Assembly (NCBI GenBank): GCA_963616935.1
Contig: CAVEMS010000012.1
Coordinates: 1-26,289, forward strand
Length of the DNA: 26,289 bases
Reading direction: 5' to 3'
Origin: UBA4951 sp963616935
Lineage (GTDB): Bacteria > Bacillota_I > Bacilli_A > RFN20 > CAG-826
The position numbers and the translations under genes were made by a program. The notes beneath the pieces were generated by a model. The model had not been told where the DNA came from. It ran no database searches and saw nothing but the letters and a program-made list of their open reading frames with translations. How positions within the stretch are numbered: the first letter of the stretch is position 1; every line of letters starts with the position of its first letter. Shown here in pieces: positions 1-8,358 of this stretch.

Positions 1-14
1 CCATGCGAACCCAC
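1..14 (-). CDS. possible gene start running off the left edge
   Basis: On the minus strand an AAGGAGG Shine-Dalgarno (27 down to 21) stands six bases before a GTG at 14-12, followed by GGT TCG CAT to the window edge. This is the only support. Only four codons are visible, so no product can be named. An ATG at 4-2 is an alternative start but lies too far from the ribosome binding site. Confidence 0.25.
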
Positions 15-282
15 TTTTCGCCTCCTTTTCGAAGAATCAAGAGACACAAACCACATCAAAACGTGTAACACTAATACGTTTCGAGGCGTTTAAGCGAAAG
101 GCTTTTAGACCTGAATACTCGTTTTCTTTTATTGCGATAGAAACGATCAAGCGATTGCCCATAAACCAAAAACGCTCGATAACCATCGAATTGCACTTCA
201 TAGATGAGTTAAACCGCTCTGCCCTGCCGCGATGGCGAGGGATAGCCTTTCGTCGATTCAGCATCTAGACGATGATATGGGA
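15..282. other. non-coding stretch left of the lipoprotein gene
   Basis: The stretch holds the downstream side of the lipoprotein gene and, at its left end, the ribosome binding site of the possible gene leaving the window. A minus-strand open frame of 75 codons (37-264) has no ribosome binding site, a basic and low-complexity translation and no recognisable family, so I do not call it. No convincing terminator hairpin with a T-run was found after the lipoprotein stop. Confidence 0.4.
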
Positions 283-2793
283 TTAAGCGATCGGCGGAGC
301 TGGCGGAATACTTCCTCCATCGTACTCGCAAGTGACCTCGCCTGTCGCCAAATCGATTGTCAGGTAATACTTAGCCAAGAAATTCGGTATGAGTAACGAC
401 AATTTGCCGTTATGTATGACAACCGTTATATCGGAAAAAGAAACGGTTACGCCATTATCGAGCACGGCTTCGTATGACGTCGAAAGAGAATCCGTCTTCC
501 TAAACGTCACAGTCTTTGAGGGATCGCTCGCATCCGCGTATTTCCCATAGAACTTCGAATAATCGAGGTAATCGATGGCCTTCGTGAGTTCGATCTTCTT
601 TTCGCCATCATCAAAAGTCGCGCTGCAATCCGAGGAATCATCGGCTTTTTTGATGGTCAACGTGCCTTTATCGGTATCGTAGACTATCGAATCGTCCGTA
701 CTGGTTTTCCTATTCACTATAAGCTCGTCGCCATTCAGATAAATCGATCCGTCTTGGATATACAAAACGTTCTCTAATCCCGAATCGACGTAACTCCCCC
801 AAGAAAGGACCGTCTCTTCCGCGTAATAGACGAAGGCCGTGAATTTCGCATAGCCATCGTATATGTAGAGCAAAACGGTGTATTCGCCATAAGGGATTCC
901 GATCGTTATGATATCGTCACTATCACTGGTGCTTGCGACGTATTCGTATTCAGTGTGATCGAGGGCCCCTTTCGCTTCGTCGTACGTGTCGATATAGAGA
1001 TGCCCATCTTCCGTCAATTCGATCGTTTCGAACCCGTATTTGCCATATAACGCGTACTTTCCGGCCGCTTTAAGGAACCTATCTTTTTTGACGAAGCTAT
1101 GCTCGGTGCTATAGATGACACCGTCGCGATCGGAAATGAAATCTCCGAAAGATGAGGAAATGCCGAAGAAATACGTGCCATATCCCTCATAGAAATAAGG
1201 CGCGAAGCTATATTCGTATTCCTTTCCTTCGTAAGAAATCGACGAAGCGGAAAAGACGAAGGAATCGCGGCCGTTACCACTATATTCGCCATAGATTTGG
1301 CCAAGTTTCGCCTCGCTATAGAGGTTAACGTCTTCTTTCGACATATCGCTAAGAAGATAATATCCGGCGCTCGCTTGGGCGATGCTTAGTCTCTTCCCCT
1401 CCTCGCCTAATAGCAAGGATGGGTATTTATCACCATGCCAATAGGAATAAACGGCCTTCCCCTTCTCACCAAGCAAGGAATAGGAGAGATTCTCATCGAT
1501 ACGCAAAGTGAAATCGTTCTTTGCGTCATGGGCCACGAAAGAATCGACAAACAAAGAAGAATAAAGCTCATCGTTGATGAAATAGCCATCAACTCCGTTT
1601 TTCGACAAATACACCGATGAATTCTCTTTATCGGGGGCCATGATGTATGAATTGCCGCCGGCCGAAAAGGAAATGGCCTTCCTATCTTTTGCCGTCACAT
1701 AGGCAAATGAGATATTCTCGCCATTCCAAGCGAGTTTGCCAGCACCGTTCTCGTCGAGCGAAAAGGAAACGGTATCCTTTTTGTCGGTGTAGGTCCCAAT
1801 TAATGGCGTCACGTCGTCTATCGGATAGACTTTTTCGACGCCAGTTACCGCATTTCGCGTCTTTATGTGGCGGTTGCCAACCCAAATGTTTAGGTCGTCT
1901 TCCCCGAAAGTGGCGTCTAAGTGAAGCCCTTCATCGTCAACTACGGATATGTATGTGCCATTAAGATCGCCAAATTTTATGGTTTTTTCGCTCAAATCGC
2001 ACGTTAGGGAAATGCTTTTCTCGCCATCAAACAGTTTTTGCGTGCGAAAAACCCCGGAATCTGACGTATATTCCGCGTGAGCGTTCTCATTGTCATACCA
2101 CTCTATCGCGCCGTTTTCGTTTATTCTAAGCTCATATTCTCCCCAACCATAATCATCGGAGTCGTATTGTTCGGCGGTGAAATAGGCTTGGCCGTTCGCT
2201 TTGGTTCTTAGCCTTGCCACGACATACCACGCCTGCTCATCGCTCCAATAGGAACCATAGCAAACGGCCATCGGATAGACGTTTCGCTCACAGTCAAAAG
2301 ATGGGTCGATTATGTAATAGTAATTAGCGGCCGAGCCGTCGCCATAATAGGAAAATGGAGCGGCATATGATGATATATCCGGCTGATATTCGCCGATACT
2401 GACGTAGGAATCCCCTATTTTCTCATCCAAATGCAAGAAACCATCGCCTTCGATATCGGCATAGAAGCGGTATTCCTTCCCGTTATTGTATTCAGAGGCG
2501 AAATAAACGCCTGGAACCTCGGCTTCTTCGACGTCTTCCCCACTCATATAAGTCGTTTTGACCGTTCCGACCTCCGTTGGCTTCAAAGTGAGAGCCTCGC
2601 CGCCATTGATCTTCAAAGCGTCCTCGTCCAGCGTCAAAACGCCATCTTTGCCATAAAATTTTCCCTTCAAATATGACAAAGTGCCCTCTTCTATCGTCAC
2701 CTCAGGCAAAGACGATTCCGATTGGCCGCAAGAAAGAAGCGCCAACCCCGATAACGAGATGACAAGCGCAATGCCAAGATTCCTCTTTTTCAT
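283..2793 (-). CDS. large repetitive surface lipoprotein, function unknown
   Basis: This 836-residue protein has a lipoprotein signal: MKKR, a hydrophobic stretch (residues 6-20) and a lipobox LLSC with Cys22. It should therefore be lipidated and anchored on the outer face of the membrane, after processing by a signal peptidase II such as the LspA encoded nearby. The start is set by a GGAGGGG site six bases upstream of ATG 2793; a frame opening at 2835 has no such site. The mature part is rich in Tyr, Asp, Gly and Ser and looks all-beta. A G-x-Tyr/Phe unit recurs at about residues 333, 418, 502, 584, 666 and 750, a spacing of 82-85, with less clear copies earlier (near 95, 180 and 279). It ends in a Pro-rich tail (IPPAPPIA). 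No enzymatic motif was seen. A TTGACA box lies upstream at 2842-2837, but the spacing to an AT-rich -10 is not ideal. Confidence 0.85.
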   Translation of the reverse strand: MKKRNLGIALVISLSGLALLSCGQSESSLPEVTIEEGTLSYLKGKFYGKDGVLTLDEDALKINGGEALTLKPTEVGTVKTTYMSGEDVEEAEVPGVYFASEYNNGKEYRFYADIEGDGFLHLDEKIGDSYVSIGEYQPDISSYAAPFSYYGDGSAANYYYIIDPSFDCERNVYPMAVCYGSYWSDEQAWYVVARLRTKANGQAYFTAEQYDSDDYGWGEYELRINENGAIEWYDNENAHAEYTSDSGVFRTQKLFDGEKSISLTCDLSEKTIKFGDLNGTYISVVDDEGLHLDATFGEDDLNIWVGNRHIKTRNAVTGVEKVYPIDDVTPLIGTYTDKKDTVSFSLDENGAGKLAWNGENISFAYVTAKDRKAISFSAGGNSYIMAPDKENSSVYLSKNGVDGYFINDELYSSLFVDSFVAHDAKNDFTLRIDENLSYSLLGEKGKAVYSYWHGDKYPSLLLGEEGKRLSIAQASAGYYLLSDMSKEDVNLYSEAKLGQIYGEYSGNGRDSFVFSASSISYEGKEYEYSFAPYFYEGYGTYFFGISSSFGDFISDRDGVIYSTEHSFVKKDRFLKAAGKYALYGKYGFETIELTEDGHLYIDTYDEAKGALDHTEYEYVASTSDSDDIITIGIPYGEYTVLLYIYDGYAKFTAFVYYAEETVLSWGSYVDSGLENVLYIQDGSIYLNGDELIVNRKTSTDDSIVYDTDKGTLTIKKADDSSDCSATFDDGEKKIELTKAIDYLDYSKFYGKYADASDPSKTVTFRKTDSLSTSYEAVLDNGVTVSFSDITVVIHNGKLSLLIPNFLAKYYLTIDLATGEVTCEYDGGSIPPAPPIA

Positions 2794-2866
2794 GGTTATC
2801 CCCTCCGACGCACAAAGATATATTAGCCCAATCAAATGTCAATCGTTGTTAAACGATTATGGCGAA

Positions 2867-2895
2867 ACGACACTCGACATGAGAAAAATGATAAT
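2867..2895 (+). promoter_or_regulatory. putative rnhC promoter giving a leaderless mRNA
   Basis: ACGACA (2867-2872), 17 bases, then GATAAT (2890-2895). The expected transcription start is near 2902-2905, the A of the rnhC ATG being 2905. No Shine-Dalgarno is visible in front of that ATG. Confidence 0.4.
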
Positions 2896-2904
2896 ATATC
2901 TAAG

Positions 2905-3852
2905 ATGACACAGCCAAATGGACATTTCGTAGTATTGCTAAACAAAGAAAAGGTAAAAACATTTTTAGATTTTTACGAGCCTTTCAAAAGCGAGCCGCCA
3001 AACTCTAATATCGTCATGTTCGCCAAAAACGACGGAGTCGCCGTTTCTTTGTATAAAGAAAACAAAGACGGCATCTCGAAAGCCCTTTTCCAAGGCCCAC
3101 TCGCCCTTAACGAAGCAAAAATATGGGATTCGTCCTTGCTAGAAGAAAAAGAGCCTTCTCCTTTTGCACCCCCGAAGAAAGAACTTAGGCTATTCGTCGG
3201 CTATCCGCAGATCGGAAGCGACGAAGTGGGAACCGGGGATTTCTTCGGTCCAATCGAGGTATGCGCCGCTTACGTCGAAAGAAATGATCTGCCTGAAATA
3301 AAGGAATTAGGGATAACGGATTCCAAAAAGATGAGCGATGATCGCATTTTGGAACTTGGACCGCATCTAATCAAACGCTTCAAATATTCGCATTTGTCGC
3401 TTGATAACGAGAAATATAACGAAGTGAACAAAACCAACAATATGAATATGATCAAAGCGAAGATGCATAACGCATGTTTGCTTAAATTAAGTAAAAGATA
3501 CCCATCCGCTTCGCTATACCAAGACCAATTCGCTGAGGAAAGGCTTTACTACAAATACCTTATGGGAGAGAAAGAAATCTGTAAAAACATCACTTTCAAG
3601 ACCAAAGGCGAATCCCTTTTCCCTAGCGTTGCCCTAGCAAGTGTCATCGCCCGTTACTCATTTCTTAAAAAAATGGAGAAAATGTCCGATAAATACGACT
3701 TCTCGTTTCCTTTCGGAGCAAGCGAAGCAGTCAATGAAAAAGCCATCGAATTCATCGGTAGATATGGACTCGATGAGCTTAGAAAAGTCGCGAAAACAAA
3801 CTTCAAAAACTACGATTCGATCATCATTTCTTCGAATAAGGATGGAGAATAG
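2905..3852 (+). CDS. rnhC: ribonuclease HIII
   Basis: Cytoplasmic nuclease that cuts the RNA strand of RNA/DNA hybrids, important for removing R-loops and primers. The 315-residue protein has the two-domain RNase HIII plan. Residues about 5-70 match the N-terminal TBP-like substrate-binding domain (ending in LFQGP). The catalytic domain starts at GSDEVGTGDFFGP (104-115), with D106 and E107 as the acidic pair. A further acidic residue lies in YQDQF (D207), and ASVIARYSFL (245-254) is also typical of the family. The frame is open from 2836, but homology begins after the ATG at 2905, which I chose. Neither start has a ribosome binding site, and a -10-like box sits just upstream. The 3' end overlaps the convergent rluD-type gene by 29 bp. 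Confidence 0.9.
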   Translation: MTQPNGHFVVLLNKEKVKTFLDFYEPFKSEPPNSNIVMFAKNDGVAVSLYKENKDGISKALFQGPLALNEAKIWDSSLLEEKEPSPFAPPKKELRLFVGYPQIGSDEVGTGDFFGPIEVCAAYVERNDLPEIKELGITDSKKMSDDRILELGPHLIKRFKYSHLSLDNEKYNEVNKTNNMNMIKAKMHNACLLKLSKRYPSASLYQDQFAEERLYYKYLMGEKEICKNITFKTKGESLFPSVALASVIARYSFLKKMEKMSDKYDFSFPFGASEAVNEKAIEFIGRYGLDELRKVAKTNFKNYDSIIISSNKDGE

Positions 3853-4744
3853 ACAAAACCTCTTCGAAATGTTTCGGAAGCGGAGCCTCGAAGCTCATCT
3901 CCTTATCCGTTCTAGGGTGTTTTAAGGTCAATCTGTAAGCGTGGAGCAATTGCCCATCGCGATAGAATCGCTTGTTGTTAGTGCCGTATAGAGGGTCTCC
4001 TTCGACTGGATGGCCGATATATTCGAGGTGGACACGTATCTGATGGGTGCGGCCGGTGAGCAAGCGACAGTCGATGAGAGAGAGCTTTTCGCTATAGCGT
4101 TCCTTCACGCTAAAGAAAGTAATGGCCTCTTTCCCTTTTTTGAGGTTCACGGCGAACTTCAAAGGATGATTTGGACTTCGGCCAATCGGAGCGTCAATCT
4201 TAGCGTTATTTTCCTCAATCACGCCTTCCACCAAAGCAAGGTATTCGCGGTGCATCGAATGGTCTTTTAGTTGCTCAGCTATCTTAGCGAAGGAGAAATC
4301 GTTTTTCGCGACGACGAGGAGTCCCGAAGTGTCTTTGTCGATTCGATGGACAATGCCAGGTCGCAAAGGATCGCCGCCGCCGGCGAGATTCTTCTCACGA
4401 TACAAAAGAGCGTTCACGAGCGTTCCATCGTGATGGCCATTGCCAGGATGAACGACTAACCCGGCCGGTTTATTCACAACGAGAATGTCGTCATCTTCGT
4501 AGATGATATCAAGGGGGATATTTTCCGCAACAGCCGTTAGTTCATTATTAGTAGTTTCTTGGTAAGTTATAATATCGGAAAGAGATACGATATATCCTGC
4601 CTTGGTAGGCTTATCATTCACTAAAATCTCATTTTTCTTAATTAGAGATTGTACACGGCTTCTCGAAGGCCAAATCGATGTCTCGGCAAGAGCCTCGTCG
4701 AGCCTCTTCCCCTGCATCGATTCTGTAACTAAGACAGTCTTCAT
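3824..4744 (-). CDS. rluD: RluD-family 23S rRNA pseudouridine synthase
   Basis: Converts specific uridines in large-subunit rRNA to pseudouridine. The 306-residue protein has an S4 RNA-binding domain at about residues 12-70 and the RluA/RluD catalytic domain after it. Signature HRIDKDTSG lies at 133-141 with catalytic D136; NKPAGLVVHPG (91-101) and the RTHQIRVHLEYIGHPVEGDPLYG region are also classic. It is the third gene of the ileS-lspA-rluD operon, starting six bases after the lspA stop. Its TGA stop lies inside the end of rnhC, a tail-to-tail overlap of 29 bp. RluD is the closest family name; exact target positions (1911/1915/1917 in E. coli) cannot be told from sequence alone, and several Bacillota paralogues of this shape exist. 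Confidence 0.88.
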   Translation of the reverse strand: MKTVLVTESMQGKRLDEALAETSIWPSRSRVQSLIKKNEILVNDKPTKAGYIVSLSDIITYQETTNNELTAVAENIPLDIIYEDDDILVVNKPAGLVVHPGNGHHDGTLVNALLYREKNLAGGGDPLRPGIVHRIDKDTSGLLVVAKNDFSFAKIAEQLKDHSMHREYLALVEGVIEENNAKIDAPIGRSPNHPLKFAVNLKKGKEAITFFSVKERYSEKLSLIDCRLLTGRTHQIRVHLEYIGHPVEGDPLYGTNNKRFYRDGQLLHAYRLTLKHPRTDKEMSFEAPLPKHFEEVLSILHPYSKK

Positions 4745-4750
4745 TTTCGC

Positions 4751-5368
4751 TTATTTTCCTTTTTCTTTTTTGGCCGCTTTGATCTCGCGGACGATTAGCA
4801 AAACCACTAGCACCGCCACTGCGCAAGTCAAATACATATCGGCCACATTAAAGATGGCAAACGAACTCTTCCCTTCGCCATATCCGAAAATATAGAACTG
4901 GAAGAAATCGACGACGCCACTAAATCCAACCGTTTCATTCCAATAGAACGTGCGGTCGATGCCATTACCTATCGCACCAGCCAAACAGAAAGACAAAATA
5001 ACGTCAATGAAAACATCTTTTTTCTTGAAATTCCTGACCGCGTACCACGCGATGGCGATTGAGGCGAGCCATGAGATAGCGATAAAGACATATCGCATCC
5101 AGCTAACGTCGCCGCCCATTCCGAATGACGATCCTTTATTGAAGGTGAGGGTTATATAGAAGAACTGCGGTATCACTTCTATCGATTGCGAGGCGCTTCC
5201 GAAAAGGCTATTGACGACGAGCCACTTACTCACCTGATCTATCACGATCAAAATGACGGGAAGCCATAAAATCGTGTACAAAAACTTCGCTTTCGGCTTT
5301 TTATCGGCCTTTTCTTCCTTCTGGAAGATTGGAGTTTCGCTCATTTCTTCCTTCTTATCCTCGTTCAT
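4751..5368 (-). CDS. lspA: lipoprotein signal peptidase (signal peptidase II)
   Basis: Membrane aspartic protease that removes the signal peptide of prolipoproteins after lipidation, for example of the large lipoprotein encoded at the left end. The 205-residue protein has a charged cytoplasmic N-terminal extension of about 28 residues, longer than usual. Four membrane segments follow (about 29-46, 92-110, 118-134, 178-194). Motifs are NKGSSFG (77-83), GNGIDR with D138 and FNVAD with D177, the two catalytic aspartates; the family usually has GNLIDR, so Gly136 is a small departure. The start at 5368 is fixed by AGGAG eight bases upstream. The open frame extends 13 codons further into ileS without a ribosome site. 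Its ATG shares one base with the ileS TAA stop (TAATG), which suggests translational coupling. Confidence 0.93.
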   Translation of the reverse strand: MNEDKKEEMSETPIFQKEEKADKKPKAKFLYTILWLPVILIVIDQVSKWLVVNSLFGSASQSIEVIPQFFYITLTFNKGSSFGMGGDVSWMRYVFIAISWLASIAIAWYAVRNFKKKDVFIDVILSFCLAGAIGNGIDRTFYWNETVGFSGVVDFFQFYIFGYGEGKSSFAIFNVADMYLTCAVAVLVVLLIVREIKAAKKEKGK

Positions 5369-8091
5369 TAAGCATTCTCCTTTAAGGCGTTCGCGCAACG
5401 ATGGCAAAGATGGTGCCCTTCCTCGTCTTCGATGAGACCGTCTTTATGCAAACGGCAGCGATCGCATGTCGGAAGCTCGCTCTTTGAGACTTTTATGGCA
5501 TTAGCATCGACGAAAACGAGCTCGCTGACACCGAATAATCTGGCTTTCTCCTCGTCGTTTTCTTTATATAGCCACGCTAAGGAAGTGTCATCTTTCCTCG
5601 GCATCTCTAACCTTGCCTCAAGGGATGAGCCGATGCTTCCGGCGTTACGGGCCTCTTCTAACGCTTTCAAGGCATTTCCTCTTTCCTTCATGAAAGATTC
5701 ATACATATCCCGCTCTTTTTGTCCATATTCGTGGCTTTCTTTCGGCATATCCTCAAGTTGAGGGGATTCTTTCTTGTGCCCAGGGATAAAGGAATAAACC
5801 TCATCCATCGTGAAGGAAAGTATCGGATTATATAGCAAGCAAAGCTCATTCGCCAAGGTGTAAAGGGTATAGAGAACGGCTTCGCGACGTTCGCTACTTG
5901 CTCCTTCGCAATACAAGACATCCTTTGAGATATCGAGATAGAAGCTCGATAATTCGACCATGAAATTGGTCAAAACGCTCAAAGTGTTCGAGAATGCATA
6001 ATTCTCATAGCCCTTCAATGCGGCGTTCTTGACCTCTTCTAACCTCATTAAGACGAACTTATCGACCATCGACAATGCAGGCTTCTCTTTCGGCGTATAT
6101 GGCTCGCCGTTTTTGGTATATAGATTCCCTAAAATGAATTTGAAGGTATTCCTTATCTTCCTATATTGATCGCTAATCGAGGCGATTATCGATTCGCTGA
6201 TGCGAACATCGCTCTCATAGCTCACGCTAGCAGCCCATAAACGTAACAAATCGGCCCCAAATTGGTTGGCGACCTTATTCGGATCGATGCCGTTTCCTGC
6301 CGATTTGGACATCTTTTTCCAGCTTTCATCCATCACCCAGCCATGGGTAAGACAGCTCTTGAAAGAAGCTTCTCCGGTCGTAGCGACGCTTAAAATAAGC
6401 GAAGCGTTGAACCAGCCGCGGTATTGGTCATTGCCTTCGAGATATAGGTCGGCCGGATAGCCGATTTCTCTTTCCCTAAGGACGCCGTTCCAAGAAGATC
6501 CGCTATCGAACCAAACGTCCATGATATCGGTCTCTTTAGTAAAGTTACCGTTTGGCGATTTGGCGCTTTCGTATCCTTCTGGGAGAAGTTCCTTAGCCGA
6601 GCGAGAGAACCAGGCGTTCGAGCCTTCCTTCGCTATTATCTCGCGAATATGCTCAAATACCTCTTTCTCGACGATTGGAGATCCATCTTCGTTATAGATA
6701 ATCGGAAGCGGGACGCCCCAGCTTCTTTGACGGGAGATGCACCAGTCGCTACGATCCTTGATCATGTTGACCATCTTCTCTTCGCCCCACGAAGGCATCC
6801 AGTTGATCTTATGCACGGCGGCCAATAGCTTCTCCCTTATCGGCTCGATTGAGCAAAACCATTGGGGAGTCGCACGGAAAATGACCGGTTTATGGGTCCT
6901 CCAATCGTGCGGATAGCTATGGGTGATGTCGATTTCCTTCAATAAATGTCCATTCTTGGACAATAGATCTATGACGATGTCGTTCGTGTCATCGTAGAAC
7001 AAACCGTCGATAGGATCGCCACTTTCCATATGAACGACGCCTTTCTCGTCGATTGGGCACGTCGGCTTTAACCCGTATTTTAAAGCGGCGTTGAAGTCAT
7101 CCGTTCCGAAATCCGGTGCGATATGTACGCATCCGGTGCCATCGCTATCGGTGACGTAACTAGCCAAAATAACAAGCGATGTTTTCTTGTATAGAGGATG
7201 CCAAACCGTGATGTTTTCGAGTTCTTGCCCATGGAATGTTTTTAGCAAGGCCATCTCTTTAAGCTCGAGGACCTCTTTTATTTTGCTCGATAAGCTCGTC
7301 ATGAAGAGAAGATTGCCCTTCTCCGTCTTATATAGGCCATATTCGAATTTTGGGTTCAACGCAATGGCTTGGTTATGCGGTATCGTCCATGGCGTCGTCG
7401 TCCAAATGACGATTTTGTCTTCTTCCGAAAGAATCCCTTTTCCATCGGCAACATCGAAGGAAACGTACATCGTTTTCGCAGAGACGTCTTGATATTCGAC
7501 TTCCGCTTCGGCAAGGGCCGATTCGCTGCTTGGCGACCAATAGACCGGCTTAAGTCCTTTGTAGATTATCCCATCGAGCGCCATCTTCGAGAAAACGTCG
7601 ATTTGACGGGCTTCGTATTCCGGCAAAAGGGTGAGATATGGGTGTTCATAGTCGCCCATGCATCCCAAACGGTGGATTTGCTCCTTTTGATGTGCGACTT
7701 GCTTCTTTGCGTAATCCTTGCATAGGTCCCTAAACGCCGGAACGCTCATCGCTTTGCGGTTGATGCCGCTTTTGGTGACCTTGACTTCGATTGGAAGTCC
7801 ATGCGTATCCCAGCCGAAAATGAACGGGGTCTTATATCCGCACATATTCTTATAACGGATGATGAAATCCTTAAGAAGACGGTTAAGCATGTGTCCACAA
7901 TGGATGTCGCCGTTGGCGTATGGAGGACCGTCATGAAGCAAGAATTCCTCGCATCCTTCGCGATTTTGGTTCATTTTCTCATAAAGCTTCGCCTCATCCC
8001 ATTTGGCGATCATCTTCGGCTCTTTGAGAGTGAGGTTGCCCCTCATCTCGAATCCGCCTTTCGGCATCAGAAGCGTTTCTTTTAATTCCAT
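5368..8091 (-). CDS. ileS: isoleucyl-tRNA synthetase
   Basis: Charges tRNA-Ile with isoleucine; class I synthetase of 907 residues, normal for the bacterial type. The ATP-binding HIGH motif appears as HCGH (64-67) after DGPPYANGDI; Cys in second position is uncommon but the context is intact. KMSKS is present in WKKMSKSAGNG. The editing (CP1) domain is included, with IWTTTPWTIPHN and DSDGTGCVHIAPDFG. The C-terminus carries a zinc site of two CxxC pairs (CDRC and CHRC), as in Bacillota and E. coli enzymes. GGAGAG lies a few bases upstream of ATG 8091. It heads the ileS-lspA-rluD operon and is controlled by the T-box leader directly upstream. Confidence 0.97.
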   Translation of the reverse strand: MELKETLLMPKGGFEMRGNLTLKEPKMIAKWDEAKLYEKMNQNREGCEEFLLHDGPPYANGDIHCGHMLNRLLKDFIIRYKNMCGYKTPFIFGWDTHGLPIEVKVTKSGINRKAMSVPAFRDLCKDYAKKQVAHQKEQIHRLGCMGDYEHPYLTLLPEYEARQIDVFSKMALDGIIYKGLKPVYWSPSSESALAEAEVEYQDVSAKTMYVSFDVADGKGILSEEDKIVIWTTTPWTIPHNQAIALNPKFEYGLYKTEKGNLLFMTSLSSKIKEVLELKEMALLKTFHGQELENITVWHPLYKKTSLVILASYVTDSDGTGCVHIAPDFGTDDFNAALKYGLKPTCPIDEKGVVHMESGDPIDGLFYDDTNDIVIDLLSKNGHLLKEIDITHSYPHDWRTHKPVIFRATPQWFCSIEPIREKLLAAVHKINWMPSWGEEKMVNMIKDRSDWCISRQRSWGVPLPIIYNEDGSPIVEKEVFEHIREIIAKEGSNAWFSRSAKELLPEGYESAKSPNGNFTKETDIMDVWFDSGSSWNGVLREREIGYPADLYLEGNDQYRGWFNASLILSVATTGEASFKSCLTHGWVMDESWKKMSKSAGNGIDPNKVANQFGADLLRLWAASVSYESDVRISESIIASISDQYRKIRNTFKFILGNLYTKNGEPYTPKEKPALSMVDKFVLMRLEEVKNAALKGYENYAFSNTLSVLTNFMVELSSFYLDISKDVLYCEGASSERREAVLYTLYTLANELCLLYNPILSFTMDEVYSFIPGHKKESPQLEDMPKESHEYGQKERDMYESFMKERGNALKALEEARNAGSIGSSLEARLEMPRKDDTSLAWLYKENDEEKARLFGVSELVFVDANAIKVSKSELPTCDRCRLHKDGLIEDEEGHHLCHRCANALKENA

Positions 8092-8312
8092 GATTCTCTC
8101 CTTATAACAAAAAAGGTACCTCTAAGGACGCTTACGCGCGGTACCACCTTAGTTTAGCGTTTCGCTACTCTTATCATCCCAAGATAACGATTGGGGAATT
8201 CGTCCCTCCTACTTCGTTCAGAGGGAAGGCTATGACAGTGATGCGGCTCGCATGCCTCGTTCTCATCCAAGAGGCTCTCTGTAGGGCGCTAACCTTGTCT
8301 GTCGTCTTCGCC
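8092..8312 (-). promoter_or_regulatory. T-box riboswitch, isoleucine specific
   Basis: Leader of about 220 nt that senses uncharged tRNA-Ile and then lets transcription run into ileS. The T-box sequence AAGGTGGTACCGCG reads on the minus strand from 8150 to 8137. The base of stem I can be traced: GACAG (8303-8299) pairs with CTGTC (8238-8234). Directly before the latter stands ATC followed by A (8242-8239), the expected place and form of an isoleucine specifier codon. The antiterminator is CTAAGG (8152-8147) with CCTTAG (8127-8122). The competing terminator uses GGTACC (8145-8140) with GGTACC (8120-8115) and six T. Confidence 0.95.
8109..8145 (-). terminator. T-box regulated terminator of ileS
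   Basis: The GGTACC of the T-box (8145-8140) pairs with a second GGTACC (8120-8115), followed by six T (8114-8109). It is mutually exclusive with the antiterminator formed by CTAAGG/CCTTAG. Confidence 0.85.
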
Positions 8313-8318
8313 AAAGAA

Positions 8319-8347
8319 ACTATATGGAGATAGATTCTTCTTTTCAA
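8319..8347 (-). promoter_or_regulatory. ileS operon promoter
   Basis: TTGAAA (8347-8342), a 17-base spacer and TATAGT (8324-8319), close to the sigma-A consensus. The predicted start near 8312 makes a leader of about 220 nt, the right size for the T-box. The promoter lies just downstream of the MATE gene stop. Confidence 0.8.
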
Positions 8348-8358
8348 GAAAAAGAAGG

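Noticed and set aside
37..264. Minus-strand 75-codon open frame at the left end
   Set aside because: No ribosome binding site, no recognisable domain, and it ends just before the ribosome site of another possible gene; more likely leader or spacer.
8092..8347. Unusual or novel riboswitch before ileS
   Set aside because: It carries the standard T-box sequence, an isoleucine specifier and the usual antiterminator/terminator pair, so it is a known class.
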